From SZAS-103 sp038234715 (GTDB lineage: Bacteria > Pseudomonadota > Gammaproteobacteria > Xanthomonadales > Xanthomonadaceae): 64,000 nucleotides of DNA. Both the position numbers and the translations under genes were made by a program. The stretch is from contig JBBQTD010000006.1 of NCBI GenBank assembly GCA_038234715.1, positions 61,198-125,197 on the forward strand, read 5' to 3'. The notes beneath the pieces are model-generated. The model was not told where the DNA came from. It searched no databases and saw only the letters and a list, made by a program, of their open reading frames with translations. Shown here piece by piece: positions 35,651-44,919 of the stretch; within the stretch, counting starts at the first letter, position 1; the number at the start of each line of letters is the position of its first letter.

Positions 35651-37132
35651 ATGACCCTGCAATTCGAGCTCAATCAAGCCGATCCGACTACCCTCGTTAC
35701 CGATTGCATCGTGCTTGGAGTCTTCGCTGACGGTACCCTGGGCGCATCGGGTGAAGCGATCGATCGTGCGAGCGCGGGTCGGCTGGGCACTTTGATCGCG
35801 CGCGGCGACGTGTCGGGCAAGAGCGGACGCAGCGTGCTCCTGCACGATCTGGCGGGCATCGCATCCCCCCGCGTGTTGTCGATCGGCCTGGGCGAAGCGG
35901 CAAAATTCGGCGTACCACAGTACTTGCGGTCGGTCGCAGACGCTGTGCGCGCCCTGAAATCCGGAGTGAGCAAGTCCGTGCTGTGTACGCTGACCGAATT
36001 CGAGGTGCCGGGCCGCAACCTCGACTGGCGCGTCAGCCAGGCCGCGATCGCCGCCGACCAGGCTGCGTACCGCTACACACAGAACATCACCCGCAAGCCC
36101 GAGTCCGGGCTCGAGATCCTGCAGCTGTCCGCACCCAGCGCGCAGCAAGCAGCGCTGGACACGGGCATCGGTGTCGCCGGCGGGATCGCCTATACCCGTG
36201 ACCTGGGGAACCTGCCGCCGAACATATGCAACCCGGAATTCCTGGCCGAACGCGCTCGCGCGCTCGCGGGCGAACTTGCGCAGGTGTCCTGCGAAGTGCT
36301 CGAACGCGCCGACATGGAACAACTCGGCATGGGTTCGTTGCTCGCGGTATCGCGCGGATCGGCGAATCCGCCGAAGTTCATCGTCCTCAAGTACGACGGC
36401 GGTGGCGACGCGAAGCCTTTCGTTCTGGTCGGAAAGGGCATCACCTTCGATTCAGGCGGGTTGAACCTCAAGGTGCAGGGTGGCATCGAGGAGATGAAGT
36501 TCGACATGCTCGGCGCGGGCAGCGTGCTTGGCGCGTTCCACGCGGTGGCATCGCTGAAACTGCCGATCAACGTCGTATGCATCGTGCCGGCGGTAGAGAA
36601 CATGGCCGATGGCGACGCATACCGCCCGAGCGACGTGTTGACCTCGATGTCGGGCAAGACCATCGAGGTGCTCAATACAGATGCCGAAGGGCGGCTGATC
36701 CTTTGCGATGCGCTGACCTATGCGCAGCGGTTCGATCCACAGGCCCTGGTCGACGTCGCCACGCTCACCGGAGCATGCGTGGTAGCGCTAGGCAAGGTCG
36801 CGCATGGCCTGATGAGCAAACACGACGACTTGTCCGACGAATTGCTCAGCGCGGGCGAGCATGTGTTCGATCGCGCGTGGCGATTGCCGCTCTGGGACGA
36901 ATACCAGTCACTGCTCGACTCGGGTTTTGCCGACGTCGCCAACATCGGGGGCAAGTATGCCGGCGCAATCACCGCAGGCTGCTTTCTCTCCCGTTTCACA
37001 GAAGGCCAGCGCTGGGCGCACCTGGACATCGCCGGCACGTCGTGGGACGAAGGCAAGAAAGGCCTGGCGTCCGGGCGCCCGGTGGGCATGCTGTGCCAGT
37101 GGTTGCTTGATAGAGCCGGGAATAGGGAATAG
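35651..37132 (+). CDS. pepA: Leucyl aminopeptidase (cytosol aminopeptidase PepA)
   Basis: Two-metal M17 aminopeptidase of the cytoplasm; in some bacteria it also binds DNA at Xer sites. It has 493 aa with a typical N-terminal macro-like domain and a C-terminal catalytic domain: VGKGITFDSGGLNLK (metal-binding Lys/Asp region), KFDMLGAGSVLG, and the signature NTDAEGRL. The end WLLDRAGNRE* runs into a 7-bp repeat array, which supplies the last three residues and the stop codon. The order with holC and valS downstream is common in Xanthomonadales. Confidence 0.97.
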   Translation: MTLQFELNQADPTTLVTDCIVLGVFADGTLGASGEAIDRASAGRLGTLIARGDVSGKSGRSVLLHDLAGIASPRVLSIGLGEAAKFGVPQYLRSVADAVRALKSGVSKSVLCTLTEFEVPGRNLDWRVSQAAIAADQAAYRYTQNITRKPESGLEILQLSAPSAQQAALDTGIGVAGGIAYTRDLGNLPPNICNPEFLAERARALAGELAQVSCEVLERADMEQLGMGSLLAVSRGSANPPKFIVLKYDGGGDAKPFVLVGKGITFDSGGLNLKVQGGIEEMKFDMLGAGSVLGAFHAVASLKLPINVVCIVPAVENMADGDAYRPSDVLTSMSGKTIEVLNTDAEGRLILCDALTYAQRFDPQALVDVATLTGACVVALGKVAHGLMSKHDDLSDELLSAGEHVFDRAWRLPLWDEYQSLLDSGFADVANIGGKYAGAITAGCFLSRFTEGQRWAHLDIAGTSWDEGKKGLASGRPVGMLCQWLLDRAGNRE

Positions 37133-37228
37133 GGAATAGGGAATAGGGAATGGCAAGGTAATTGGAACCAGGCGAAGTTCAATCCGCTCTTGTTACCCGA
37201 TTCCCCATTCCCAATTGACCATTCCCGG
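37118..37228. repeat. Heptamer arrays around the pepA-holC junction
   Basis: Four copies of GGGAATA plus one GGGAATG run from 37118 to 37152, starting inside the pepA reading frame. A second, degenerate array in the opposite orientation (CGATTCCCCATTCCC, CATTCCC) covers about 37198-37228, just before holC. Together they form a loose inverted pair. This GGGAATN type of array also occurs twice inside purL. Confidence 0.88.
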
Positions 37229-37238
37229 CTTCTTCACC

Positions 37239-37661
37239 ATGCCCCGCGCCGACTTCTACCTGATCGCCAAGCCGCGTTTCCGCTCGGACCCGCTGCTGCT
37301 GGTCTGCGAACTCGCACGCAAGGCCAGCGATGCGGGTTCGCCGCTGCTGATCCTCGCGCGCGATATCGAGCAGGCGGAGGCGATTGACGACGCCCTGTGG
37401 TCGTTCGATCCGGATGCGTACGTTCCGCACCAGATCGTCGGCGGCGAAGACGATGATGAAACGCCGGTGCTGATTGCTGTGCCCGACAGCGACAGCCCCG
37501 GTCGCACTTTGATCATCAACCTGCGCGACGGGGCGGTAGCGCTGCCTTGCGAGCGCGTGCTCGAAGTGGTGCCTGCCGATGCGACCGCACGCGAGCCGCA
37601 ACGCGAACGCTGGCGCGAGTACAAGGCGCGCGGATTCGAACTCCACAAGCACGACATGTAA
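37239..37661 (+). CDS. holC: DNA polymerase III chi subunit
   Basis: Clamp-loader accessory subunit that binds SSB and, through psi, the gamma complex. It has 140 aa: MPRADFYLIAKPRFRSDPLL at the start, then ACELARKA-type helix (VCELARKASDAG), LLILARDIEQAEAIDDALWSF (the usual chi segment), FVPH-like YVPHQIVGGED, and the C-terminal RWREYKARGFELHKHDM. It starts just after a heptamer array and ends 13 bp before valS, so it is probably cotranscribed with valS. A possible psi gene lies at 40948-41292. Confidence 0.9.
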   Translation: MPRADFYLIAKPRFRSDPLLLVCELARKASDAGSPLLILARDIEQAEAIDDALWSFDPDAYVPHQIVGGEDDDETPVLIAVPDSDSPGRTLIINLRDGAVALPCERVLEVVPADATAREPQRERWREYKARGFELHKHDM

Positions 37662-37674
37662 GGCGCGTTACGCA

Positions 37675-40470
37675 ATGGAAAAGAGCTACGAACCGCAGGA
37701 ATTCGAAACCCGCTGGTACACAACGTGGGAAGCAAGTGGCTGCTTCAAGCCGAGCGGGAAGGGCACGCCATACACGATTCTGCTACCGCCGCCGAATGTC
37801 ACCGGCACGCTGCACATGGGCCACGCTTTCCAGCACACCTTGATGGACGCGTTGATCCGCTACCACCGCATGCGCGGCTTCGATACGTTGTGGCAAATGG
37901 GCACCGACCATGCGGGAATCGCGACCGAGATGGTCGTCGGCCGCAACATCGCGCGCGATGGCCTCACCCGCGACGGACTTGGACGCGGGAAGTTCATCGA
38001 AAAAGTCTGGGACTGGAAGCAGGAATCCGGCGACACGATCGCGCGACAGATGCGCCGGCTGGGCACCTCGGGCGATTGGTCGCGCGAAGTGTTCACGATG
38101 GACCCCATGCCGTCGCAGGCGGTGGTCGAGGCGTTCGTCCGGCTTTACGACGACGCGTTGATCTATCGCGGGCAACGGCTCGTGAACTGGGACCCGGTAC
38201 TGAAGACCGCGATCTCCGACCTGGAAGTGGTCAGCGAGGAAGAGGATGGATTCCTGTGGTCCATTTCCTATCCGCTCAGCGACGGCAGCGGCTCGCTCAC
38301 CGTCGCGACCACGCGTCCGGAGACGATGCTCGGCGACACCGCGGTCATGGTGCATCCGGACGATGAGCGGTATGCGCACCTGATCGGCAAGACTGTGGCG
38401 CTACCGCTCACGGAGCGCCATGTTCCCATTATCGCCGACGACTATGTGGACCGCGCGTTCGGAACAGGCGTGGTCAAGGTCACGCCTGCGCATGATTTCA
38501 ACGACTATCAGGTTGGCCAGCGCCACCAGCTGCCGCTGATCAACATCTTCACGCCCGATGCAGCAACCAACGATGCGGTGCCCCCCAGGTATCGCGCCAT
38601 GGATCGGTATGCCGCCCGCAAGATGGTGCTCGCCGATCTCGAAGCCGCCGGCTTGTTGATCGAGGCGAAACCGCACAAGTTGCAGGTTCCGCGCGGCGAC
38701 CGAAGTGGACAGGTCATCGAGCCGTACCTCACCGACCAGTGGTTCGTGAAGATGGACACGCTTGCGGCCCGCGGACTGGAAGTCGTGGAGGGCGCCGGTG
38801 GAATGCCGGGCGACGTGCAATTCGTGCCAGAGAACTGGATCAATACCTACCGGCACTGGATGGGCAACATCCACGATTGGTGCATCAGCCGCCAACTCTG
38901 GTGGGGACACCGGATACCGGCCTGGTACGACAACGCGGGCAACGTATTCGTGGGCCGTGACGAGGCCGAAGTGCGCGCGCGCCACGCGCTTGGCGAGGAA
39001 ATTGCGCTCGATCAGGACAAGGATGTGCTTGAAACCTGGTTCTCGTCGTCCCTATGGCCACTGAGCACCATGGGCTGGCCGGACAACGAGGCGATGCGCG
39101 AGCGCGGCTTCGATCGCTACCTGCCGACCGACGTGCTTGTCACGGGTTTCGACATCATTTTCTTTTGGGTCGCGCGCATGATCTTCATGACCGACTATTT
39201 CGCGCCCGAAAGTTGGCCGGACGAACAGCGCGTGCCGTTCAAGCAGGTGTACATCACCGGCCTGGTGCGCGACAAGGACGGGCAGAAAATGTCCAAGTCC
39301 AAGGGCAACGTGCTCGACCCGATCGACCTGATCGACGGCATCGCGCTCGACGACCTCGTCGCCAAGCGCACCTCAGGCCTGATGCAGCCGCAGATGGCGG
39401 CGAAGATCGAGAAGCACACGCGCAAGGAGTTCCCGGAAGGGATTCCGGCGTTCGGCGCCGACGCGCTGCGATTTACTTTCGCATCGCTCGCATCCCATGG
39501 CCGCGACATCAAGTTCGATCTCAACCGCTGCGAGGGCTACAAGAATTTCTGCAACAAGCTGTGGAATGCCGCGCGCTTCGTACTGATGAATTGCGATGAT
39601 TTTTCCGCGAGCGGTGCGCCGAAGGCGGGCACGGATGCCGAGCATTGGATCCTGCATCAATTCGCGCACACGTTGCGACAGGTCGAAGAGAATTACGCGG
39701 TTTACCGATTCGACCTCGTCGCGGAGGCCCTGTACGACTTCACCTGGAACCAGTACTGCGACTGGTTCCTTGAGCTCGCCAAGCCCGCGTTGCATGCGAA
39801 CGATGCATCGGCCGCCTCCACGCGGCACACGCTGCTGTTCGTGCTCGAATCACTGCTCCGAGCGCTGCATCCGCTGATTCCGTTCATCACCGAGGAAATC
39901 TGGCAGAACGTCGCACCGAAGCTCGGCATCGCCAGTGGATCGATCAGCACGCAACCCTTCCCGCAGCACGATTCCGTCGTTGCCGATGCTGGCACCGCAT
40001 CTCGCGTGGAGATACTCAAGGGTGCGGTCACCCAGATTCGTTCGATCCGCAGCCAGATGAACATCCCACCGTCGAAGCTGGTACCGCTGCTGATACAGGG
40101 GGCGCATGACGATTCGACCCTGATTCAACTTTGCGGGCAGGAAACGACCCTGAAGTTTCTCACCCGCCTGGAATCGCTTGTTGCGATCGGCGAGGCCGAG
40201 CCGCCTCCTTCGGCGATGGCACCGTATGCTGGATTGAAGTTGCATATCCCGCTCGCCGGCTTGATCGACCTGGATGCCGAGCGTGCTCGGCTCGCACGGG
40301 AAATCGCGCGCGTCGATGCAGAGATCCGCAAGTGTGAAGCCAAGTTGAGTGAGACCTTCGTGCAGAACGCACCCGTCGCGGTGGTCGGCCAGGAGCGTGC
40401 GCGTCTTGCGGACTGGTCCGCCAAGCGCGATGCACTGCGCGAACAGTTGGGCCGCCTTGGGCAGCTTTGA
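37675..40470 (+). CDS. valS: Valyl-tRNA synthetase
   Basis: Class Ia synthetase that charges tRNA-Val. It has 931 aa. HMGH (HIGH-type signature) is at residues 47-50 in NVTGTLHMGH, and KMSKS at 538-542. The editing insertion includes TTRPETMLGDTAV. The anticodon-binding domain is followed by the C-terminal coiled coil (DLDAERARLAREIARVDAEI) that contacts tRNA. The ATG giving MEKSYEPQEFETRWY is the conserved start; the frame is open 32 codons further upstream over holC. It is convergent with rimI, with only four bases between the stops. Confidence 0.97.
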   Translation: MEKSYEPQEFETRWYTTWEASGCFKPSGKGTPYTILLPPPNVTGTLHMGHAFQHTLMDALIRYHRMRGFDTLWQMGTDHAGIATEMVVGRNIARDGLTRDGLGRGKFIEKVWDWKQESGDTIARQMRRLGTSGDWSREVFTMDPMPSQAVVEAFVRLYDDALIYRGQRLVNWDPVLKTAISDLEVVSEEEDGFLWSISYPLSDGSGSLTVATTRPETMLGDTAVMVHPDDERYAHLIGKTVALPLTERHVPIIADDYVDRAFGTGVVKVTPAHDFNDYQVGQRHQLPLINIFTPDAATNDAVPPRYRAMDRYAARKMVLADLEAAGLLIEAKPHKLQVPRGDRSGQVIEPYLTDQWFVKMDTLAARGLEVVEGAGGMPGDVQFVPENWINTYRHWMGNIHDWCISRQLWWGHRIPAWYDNAGNVFVGRDEAEVRARHALGEEIALDQDKDVLETWFSSSLWPLSTMGWPDNEAMRERGFDRYLPTDVLVTGFDIIFFWVARMIFMTDYFAPESWPDEQRVPFKQVYITGLVRDKDGQKMSKSKGNVLDPIDLIDGIALDDLVAKRTSGLMQPQMAAKIEKHTRKEFPEGIPAFGADALRFTFASLASHGRDIKFDLNRCEGYKNFCNKLWNAARFVLMNCDDFSASGAPKAGTDAEHWILHQFAHTLRQVEENYAVYRFDLVAEALYDFTWNQYCDWFLELAKPALHANDASAASTRHTLLFVLESLLRALHPLIPFITEEIWQNVAPKLGIASGSISTQPFPQHDSVVADAGTASRVEILKGAVTQIRSIRSQMNIPPSKLVPLLIQGAHDDSTLIQLCGQETTLKFLTRLESLVAIGEAEPPPSAMAPYAGLKLHIPLAGLIDLDAERARLAREIARVDAEIRKCEAKLSETFVQNAPVAVVGQERARLADWSAKRDALREQLGRLGQL

Positions 40471-40474
40471 CAGT

Positions 40475-40951
40475 TCAGCGTTGCGGCGGCAGTAGTTCCA
40501 GTCCCATCACGAGCGCGTCCTCCCGCCCCTTGCGCGCCGGATAGTAATTGACGCGGCGGCCGATCTCGTTGAAGCCCTCGGAATGGTAGAGCGCGATCGC
40601 GTTCGGGTTGGACGGCCGCACTTCGAGGAAAACCTGTATTGCGTGTTGCCATCGTGCGAGGTCGAGCAGGCGGCGCACGAGCAGGCGGCCGAGTCCGCGT
40701 CCACGTTGTTCGGTTGCGACGCAAATATTCAGCACGTGGGCCTCGCCAGCGGCTGCGCTTAGCACGCCGTAACCAAGCAGGGCCCCACCCTCCTCCAGCA
40801 CCCAGCATTCATAACCGGCCGAGAGACAGTCGCGAAAGATCGCTTCGGTCCAAGGAAACTCGTAGGCGGAACTCTCGATCCGCATCAGCGCAGCGAGGTC
40901 GCGCACGTGCAGAGCGCGTAGGCGCGGCAGCGGCGAGACTGCAGCATTCAC
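40475..40951 (-). CDS. rimI: Ribosomal protein S18 alanine N-acetyltransferase RimI
   Basis: GNAT-family acetyltransferase that acetylates the N-terminal alanine of ribosomal protein S18. It has 158 aa from a GTG. Family features: YEFPWTEAIFRDCL, the acetyl-CoA loop EQRGRGLGRLLVRRLL, LEVRPSNPNAIALYHSEGF and the end RRVNYYPARKGREDALVM. The GTG overlaps the stop of the upstream gene (GTGA), which indicates translational coupling and supports this start over one 12 codons upstream. Confidence 0.92.
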   Translation of the reverse strand: MNAAVSPLPRLRALHVRDLAALMRIESSAYEFPWTEAIFRDCLSAGYECWVLEEGGALLGYGVLSAAAGEAHVLNICVATEQRGRGLGRLLVRRLLDLARWQHAIQVFLEVRPSNPNAIALYHSEGFNEIGRRVNYYPARKGREDALVMGLELLPPQR

Positions 40952-41292
40952 GGCGGCGGCCGGCGCATGGCGCGCACGATGGGCCACGATGCGCGCTTCG
41001 CGGCAGGATCGCGGCGCAGATGCGCCAATGGCGGGATCTGGTGCGCATGCAGCCAGTCCTGGGCGCCTTCAATCTGCAACGGCCTCAAGCGGGCTGCGCG
41101 CAGCAAGGCGAGCCATAGCGCCATCGGCGGGTCGTTGTCCGGCCCGGATGGAACTGGAGCAGCGAATGCGGGTGCGGCCGCCCGTTGCGCGGGAAGGTCC
41201 CCCGCCAAACTCGCTCCCGCAACGCGCTGGTACAGCGTATAGCCCATCGCAGCCAGGTAGATGCGCTGTTCGTCCGACCAGGAAGTCATCAT
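40948..41292 (-). CDS. Small protein upstream of rimI, possibly DNA polymerase III psi
   Basis: A 114-aa protein. Its N-terminus (WSDEQRIYLAAMGYTLYQRVAG) has the shape of psi (HolD), where a short helix precedes an LQxMGI-like motif that binds chi. In Escherichia coli holD lies directly upstream of rimI and overlaps it, just as here. The middle part (RAAAPAFAAPVPSG) is low-complexity; the C-terminal part (MALWLALLRAARLRPLQIEGAQDWL) is helical. The ATG overlaps the pssA stop. Sequence similarity is weak, so the call rests on context and the N-terminal motif. Confidence 0.55.
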   Translation of the reverse strand: MMTSWSDEQRIYLAAMGYTLYQRVAGASLAGDLPAQRAAAPAFAAPVPSGPDNDPPMALWLALLRAARLRPLQIEGAQDWLHAHQIPPLAHLRRDPAAKRASWPIVRAMRRPPP

Positions 41293-42077
41293 GGCGCGCC
41301 CTGTACCGGCCCCTGCTTGCGCCGCAGCCGGTGCCATCCCCACATCGCAGGGCCAGAGATGGCATAGATCCCGGTGATGACGAGGAGCAGCCGCGCCTGA
41401 TAGATGTAGACCGCCAGGATCGCGAGGATCACTCCCAGCAACAGGATGAATGGAACGCGTTCGCCCGGCGCCGAAGGGTTCGCGCGCCCACCCTTGAAAC
41501 TGCTGTAGCGAAAGCGGCTGACCATCAACAAACCGGCGCAGACGGTCAGTCCGAGCGCGACATAGCGCAGTTCCTCGCCGCTGTAACCCCTGTCCGCCAT
41601 CGCCCACACGAAGGACATCATCACCGCCGCCGCGGCTGGGCTGGACAGGCCGATGAACCAGCGCTTGTCCACGACGCCAACCTGGGTGTTGAAGCGGGCC
41701 AACCGCAGTGCCGCGCATGCCGCATACAGGAAGGAAGCCGCCCAGCCCGCCTTGCCCACTGCCACTCCGTCGAGCTTCAGCGTGGAGAGCGCCCAGTGGT
41801 ACATCACCAACGCCGGAGCCATGCCGAAACTGACCAGGTCAGCGAGAGAATCGTATTGCACGCCAAATTCGGTGCTGGTTCCGGTCAGGCGTGCGATTCG
41901 GCCGTCAATTCCGTCGAACATCGCGGCGATGAAAACCGCGATGCAGGCGTTCTGGAAATGGCCGCTGGCCGCTGCAAGAATCGCGTAGAAACCAGAAAAC
42001 ATGCCGCCCGTCGTCAACAGGTTCGGCAGCAGGTAGATACCGCGGGATCGGGCGGCCGGTCTGGGGTTGTCATCCAT
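41289..42077 (-). CDS. pssA: CDP-diacylglycerol-serine O-phosphatidyltransferase
   Basis: Integral membrane enzyme making phosphatidylserine, precursor of phosphatidylethanolamine. It has 262 aa and belongs to the CDP-alcohol phosphatidyltransferase family: the motif DGRIARLTGTSTEFGVQYDS continuing LAD fits DG(x)2AR(x)8G(x)3D(x)3D. Around eight hydrophobic segments follow from YLLPNLLTTGGMFSGFYAIL. The ATG giving MDDNPRPAARSRGIYLLPN is chosen; upstream codons have no family character. It starts an overlapping run with the possible holD and rimI, and is divergent from the DUF4124 gene. Confidence 0.94.
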   Translation of the reverse strand: MDDNPRPAARSRGIYLLPNLLTTGGMFSGFYAILAAASGHFQNACIAVFIAAMFDGIDGRIARLTGTSTEFGVQYDSLADLVSFGMAPALVMYHWALSTLKLDGVAVGKAGWAASFLYAACAALRLARFNTQVGVVDKRWFIGLSSPAAAAVMMSFVWAMADRGYSGEELRYVALGLTVCAGLLMVSRFRYSSFKGGRANPSAPGERVPFILLLGVILAILAVYIYQARLLLVITGIYAISGPAMWGWHRLRRKQGPVQGAP

Positions 42078-42186
42078 GGGCTGGCCTCGTTGGATTAAGA
42101 TAGAGTGTAGCCGCTGGGCCCCGGGGCGCCACTGCGCGCCTGGGTCCAACATCCTGCAAACCAGACCAGCGTCCCCCGGAGGTCGT

Positions 42187-42651
42187 ATGCGTAACCAATC
42201 CCAGGCCATTGCGTTGCTGGCCAAATCGTCCATCGTTTCGTTGGTTGTCACGTTCACCCTGTTCGCTGCGGCCGGTGCAATGGCTGGCGACCCGATCTAC
42301 AAGTGGAAGGATGCCAACGGGCAGTCCCATTATTCCCAGCAGGCACCGGAAGGCATCAAGTACGAGACCATCTCGACCTCCGGGCTTCCGGCGGGATCCT
42401 CGACTGCAGTTGTTTCGACCCCTGCTGCAAGTACGGCGCCAACTGCCGCAGCAAGTGGGCCGACCCAAGCCGATACCACACGCCAGAAAAACTGCGATGT
42501 CGCACGCAAGAATTCCGAGGACCTGGCTACACGGCCGGTGGTGGACATGGATATCCACGGTGACGGCAAGCCGGTGCGACTGACGCCCGAACAGCAGACC
42601 GCGCAGTTGAACCTCTCGAAGCAGCAGGTTTCAGCGTTCTGCTCCAAGTAA
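42187..42651 (+). CDS. DUF4124-domain exported protein
   Basis: A 154-aa protein with a signal peptide (SSIVSLVVTFTLFAAAGAMA) and an N-terminal DUF4124 domain (DPIYKWKDANGQSHYSQQAP). A Thr/Ala/Ser-rich linker follows, then a short C-terminal part with two cysteines (NCDVARKN, VSAFCSK) and LTPEQQTAQLNLSKQQ. GGAGG lies seven bases before the ATG. DUF4124 proteins are common in Xanthomonadales and of unknown function; a periplasmic location is inferred. A second DUF4124 gene follows 12 bp downstream. Confidence 0.87.
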   Translation: MRNQSQAIALLAKSSIVSLVVTFTLFAAAGAMAGDPIYKWKDANGQSHYSQQAPEGIKYETISTSGLPAGSSTAVVSTPAASTAPTAAASGPTQADTTRQKNCDVARKNSEDLATRPVVDMDIHGDGKPVRLTPEQQTAQLNLSKQQVSAFCSK

Positions 42652-42663
42652 GCAGCCTGCGCC

Positions 42664-42975
42664 GTGCATTTGCATTGGGTTTGGGCCGCACTCGGAGCAT
42701 TGGCGCTGGGTGCGGCGCTGGCTTGGTGGTTGCAGCCCGCGAACGAATCCGCAGGCGCAGCGCATGAATCGCGGCGTACAGGCGCCGCGCAGGGCGCTGC
42801 GTCGCGTGCGGAATCCGGCCCAACCCTGTATCGCTGGAAGGACGCGGCTGGCGTGGTGAACGTCACGGACACGCCACCCAGCGGCCGCCGCTACAAGATC
42901 GTGCACATCAATCCCAACCAGAACATCGTGCCGATGTCGGGTGGCGATTCTTCCTCGATGAAAACCGGAAATTGA
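42664..42975 (+). CDS. Small DUF4124-domain membrane-anchored protein
   Basis: A 103-aa protein starting at GTG, with an N-terminal hydrophobic segment (VWAALGALALGAALAWWLQP) that probably stays as a membrane anchor because no clear cleavage site is visible. A polar linker is followed by the DUF4124 core TLYRWKDAAGVVNVTDTPPS and YKIVHINPNQNIVPM. It lies 12 bp after the related gene and 70 bp before proS, all on one strand. Function unknown. Confidence 0.8.
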   Translation: MHLHWVWAALGALALGAALAWWLQPANESAGAAHESRRTGAAQGAASRAESGPTLYRWKDAAGVVNVTDTPPSGRRYKIVHINPNQNIVPMSGGDSSSMKTGN

Positions 42976-43045
42976 AAATCGGCGGCAACCTGCCGGCTAC
43001 AATTCCGGTTCGCTGTCCCGATCCTCCACTCCCGGCTCCCCACGC

Positions 43046-44797
43046 ATGCGCCTGTCGCAATTCCACCTCAGCACCACCCGCGAAACCCCTGCAGATGCCG
43101 AGATCGCAAGCCATCGGCTGATGCTGCGCGCCGGGATGATCCGCAAACTCGGCGCCGGCCTGTACACGTGGTCTCCACTCGGGTTGCGCGTGATGCGCAA
43201 GGTTGAATCCGTCGTGCGCGAGGAAATGAACCGTGCCGGCGCAATCGAGTTGCTGATGCCGACAGTGCAGCCGCGCGAATTGTGGGAAGAAACCGGGCGT
43301 TGGGAAAAATTCGGCGGCCAGCTGCTCAAGATCAGCGACCGCAAGCACGCTGAATATTGCTACGGACCGACGGCGGAAGAGGTCATTACCGATTTCGCGC
43401 GCAACGAACTGCAGACATACAAACAGTTGCCGATCAATTTCTACCAGATCCAGACCAAGTTCCGCGACGAGATCCGTCCGCGCTTCGGGGTAATGCGCGC
43501 GCGCGAATTCCTCATGAAGGACGCGTACTCGTTCCACCTCACGCCCGAATGCATGGCGCGCGAATACTGGAACATGCACGCCGCCTATACGCGCATTTTC
43601 ACGCGCTTGGGACTGCGTTTCCGCGCGGTGCGCGCTGATAGCGGTGCGATCGGCGGCGATGCCTCACAGGAATTCCATGTCCTCGCCGAGTCAGGGGAGG
43701 ACGCGATCGCCTATGCAATCAATGCGGATGGACCCGACGGCTCCAGCTACGCCGCCAACGTCGAGATGGCCGAGGCGATTGCGCCTTCGGGCGAGCGCCC
43801 CGCACCTGTGGCTGACTTGATTCGCGTTGCCACCCCAACCCAACGAACCATCGACGAGGTTGCCTCGTTTCTTGGAGTGGCACACGGGCGATGCGTCAAG
43901 ACGCTGCTGGTCCGCGGCAAGCACGGTCTTGTCGCACTGTGCTTACGTGGCGACCACGAGGTCAACGAAGTCAAGGCCGCGAAGCTCGCCGAGTTGCCGG
44001 GCGAATCCGTACTGGCCTCGGAAGAAGAGATCGCTGCTGCCACCGGCACAAAGCCCGGTTTCCTGGGACCCGTTGGCTTGCCCGGGTCGGTACCCGTCAT
44101 CGTCGATCGCAGCGCTGCGGCGCTCGCGGATTTCGTGTGCGGTGGAAACGCCGAAGGCACGCACTACACCGGGGCGAACTGGGAACGCGACGCGCGTGTT
44201 ACGCGCATCGCCGACCTGCGCAAGGTCGTCGCAGGCGATCCCTCGCCCGATGGCAACGGAACCCTGGCGATTGGCCGGGGCATCGAAGTCGGCCACGTGT
44301 TCCAGTTGGGGCAGAATTATTCCGAGGCCATGCGAGCGACCGTGGTCAACGAAACCGGCAAGCAGCAAACGATGTACATGGGCTGCTACGGCATCGGCGT
44401 GACGCGGATCGTCGCCGCTGCGATCGAACAGAACTTCGACGATGCCGGAATCCTCTGGCCCGAACCAATGGCACCGTGGCGCGTCGCAGTTTGCGTGATC
44501 AATCCCAAGAACAATCCGGATGTCGCAGCCGCCGCCGAGGCGCTCTATCGCGAGTTCTCAAAGGCCGGCATCGAAGCCGTACTGGACGACCGCGGCCTGC
44601 GCCCCGGTCCGATGTTCTCGGACATCGAATTGATCGGTATTCCGCACCGCGTAGTGGTATCCGAACGCGGGCTCGCGGCGGGCACGTTTGAATACCGCGC
44701 GCGTTGCGCCGCCGAAACCGAACAACTCGACCATGCGGCGCTCCTCTCGCGCTTGCAGCCGGTTGGCTGCGTGGGCAATTCGCGTTCACCGGATTGA
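43046..44797 (+). CDS. proS: Prolyl-tRNA synthetase (bacterial type with editing domain)
   Basis: Class II synthetase that charges tRNA-Pro. It has 583 aa. N-terminal MRLSQFHLSTTRETPADAEIAS, motif 1/2 regions with YGPTAEEVITDFARNE and FYQIQTKFRDEIRPRFGVMRAREFLMKDAYSF (split here: FRDEIRPRFGVMRAREF, LMKDAYSF). The INS editing domain is inserted (VKTLLVRGKHGLVALCLRGDHEVN is its central part, with KTLLVRG). Motif 3 is MGCYGIGVTRIVAAAIEQN, followed by the anticodon-binding domain ending near VSERGLAAGTFEYRAR. All parts of the bacterial type are present. Confidence 0.96.
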   Translation: MRLSQFHLSTTRETPADAEIASHRLMLRAGMIRKLGAGLYTWSPLGLRVMRKVESVVREEMNRAGAIELLMPTVQPRELWEETGRWEKFGGQLLKISDRKHAEYCYGPTAEEVITDFARNELQTYKQLPINFYQIQTKFRDEIRPRFGVMRAREFLMKDAYSFHLTPECMAREYWNMHAAYTRIFTRLGLRFRAVRADSGAIGGDASQEFHVLAESGEDAIAYAINADGPDGSSYAANVEMAEAIAPSGERPAPVADLIRVATPTQRTIDEVASFLGVAHGRCVKTLLVRGKHGLVALCLRGDHEVNEVKAAKLAELPGESVLASEEEIAAATGTKPGFLGPVGLPGSVPVIVDRSAAALADFVCGGNAEGTHYTGANWERDARVTRIADLRKVVAGDPSPDGNGTLAIGRGIEVGHVFQLGQNYSEAMRATVVNETGKQQTMYMGCYGIGVTRIVAAAIEQNFDDAGILWPEPMAPWRVAVCVINPKNNPDVAAAAEALYREFSKAGIEAVLDDRGLRPGPMFSDIELIGIPHRVVVSERGLAAGTFEYRARCAAETEQLDHAALLSRLQPVGCVGNSRSPD

Positions 44798-44919
44798 CGC
44801 CGCCGTTATCGTTCCGGTATGCGGCACGTTAATCGACATTTGGTTTTCCCCCACGTTGTGCACTAACATCAGTGGCCCCGGTGATTCCGGACCATCCACA
44901 ACGTCCAACGGAAGCCAAT

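Noticed and set aside
35303..36322. A 339-codon minus-strand frame that includes the RYLLRHF segment
   Set aside because: Most of it is antisense to pepA; only the last 45 codons from the GTG at 35441 are considered, as a possible lptF remnant.
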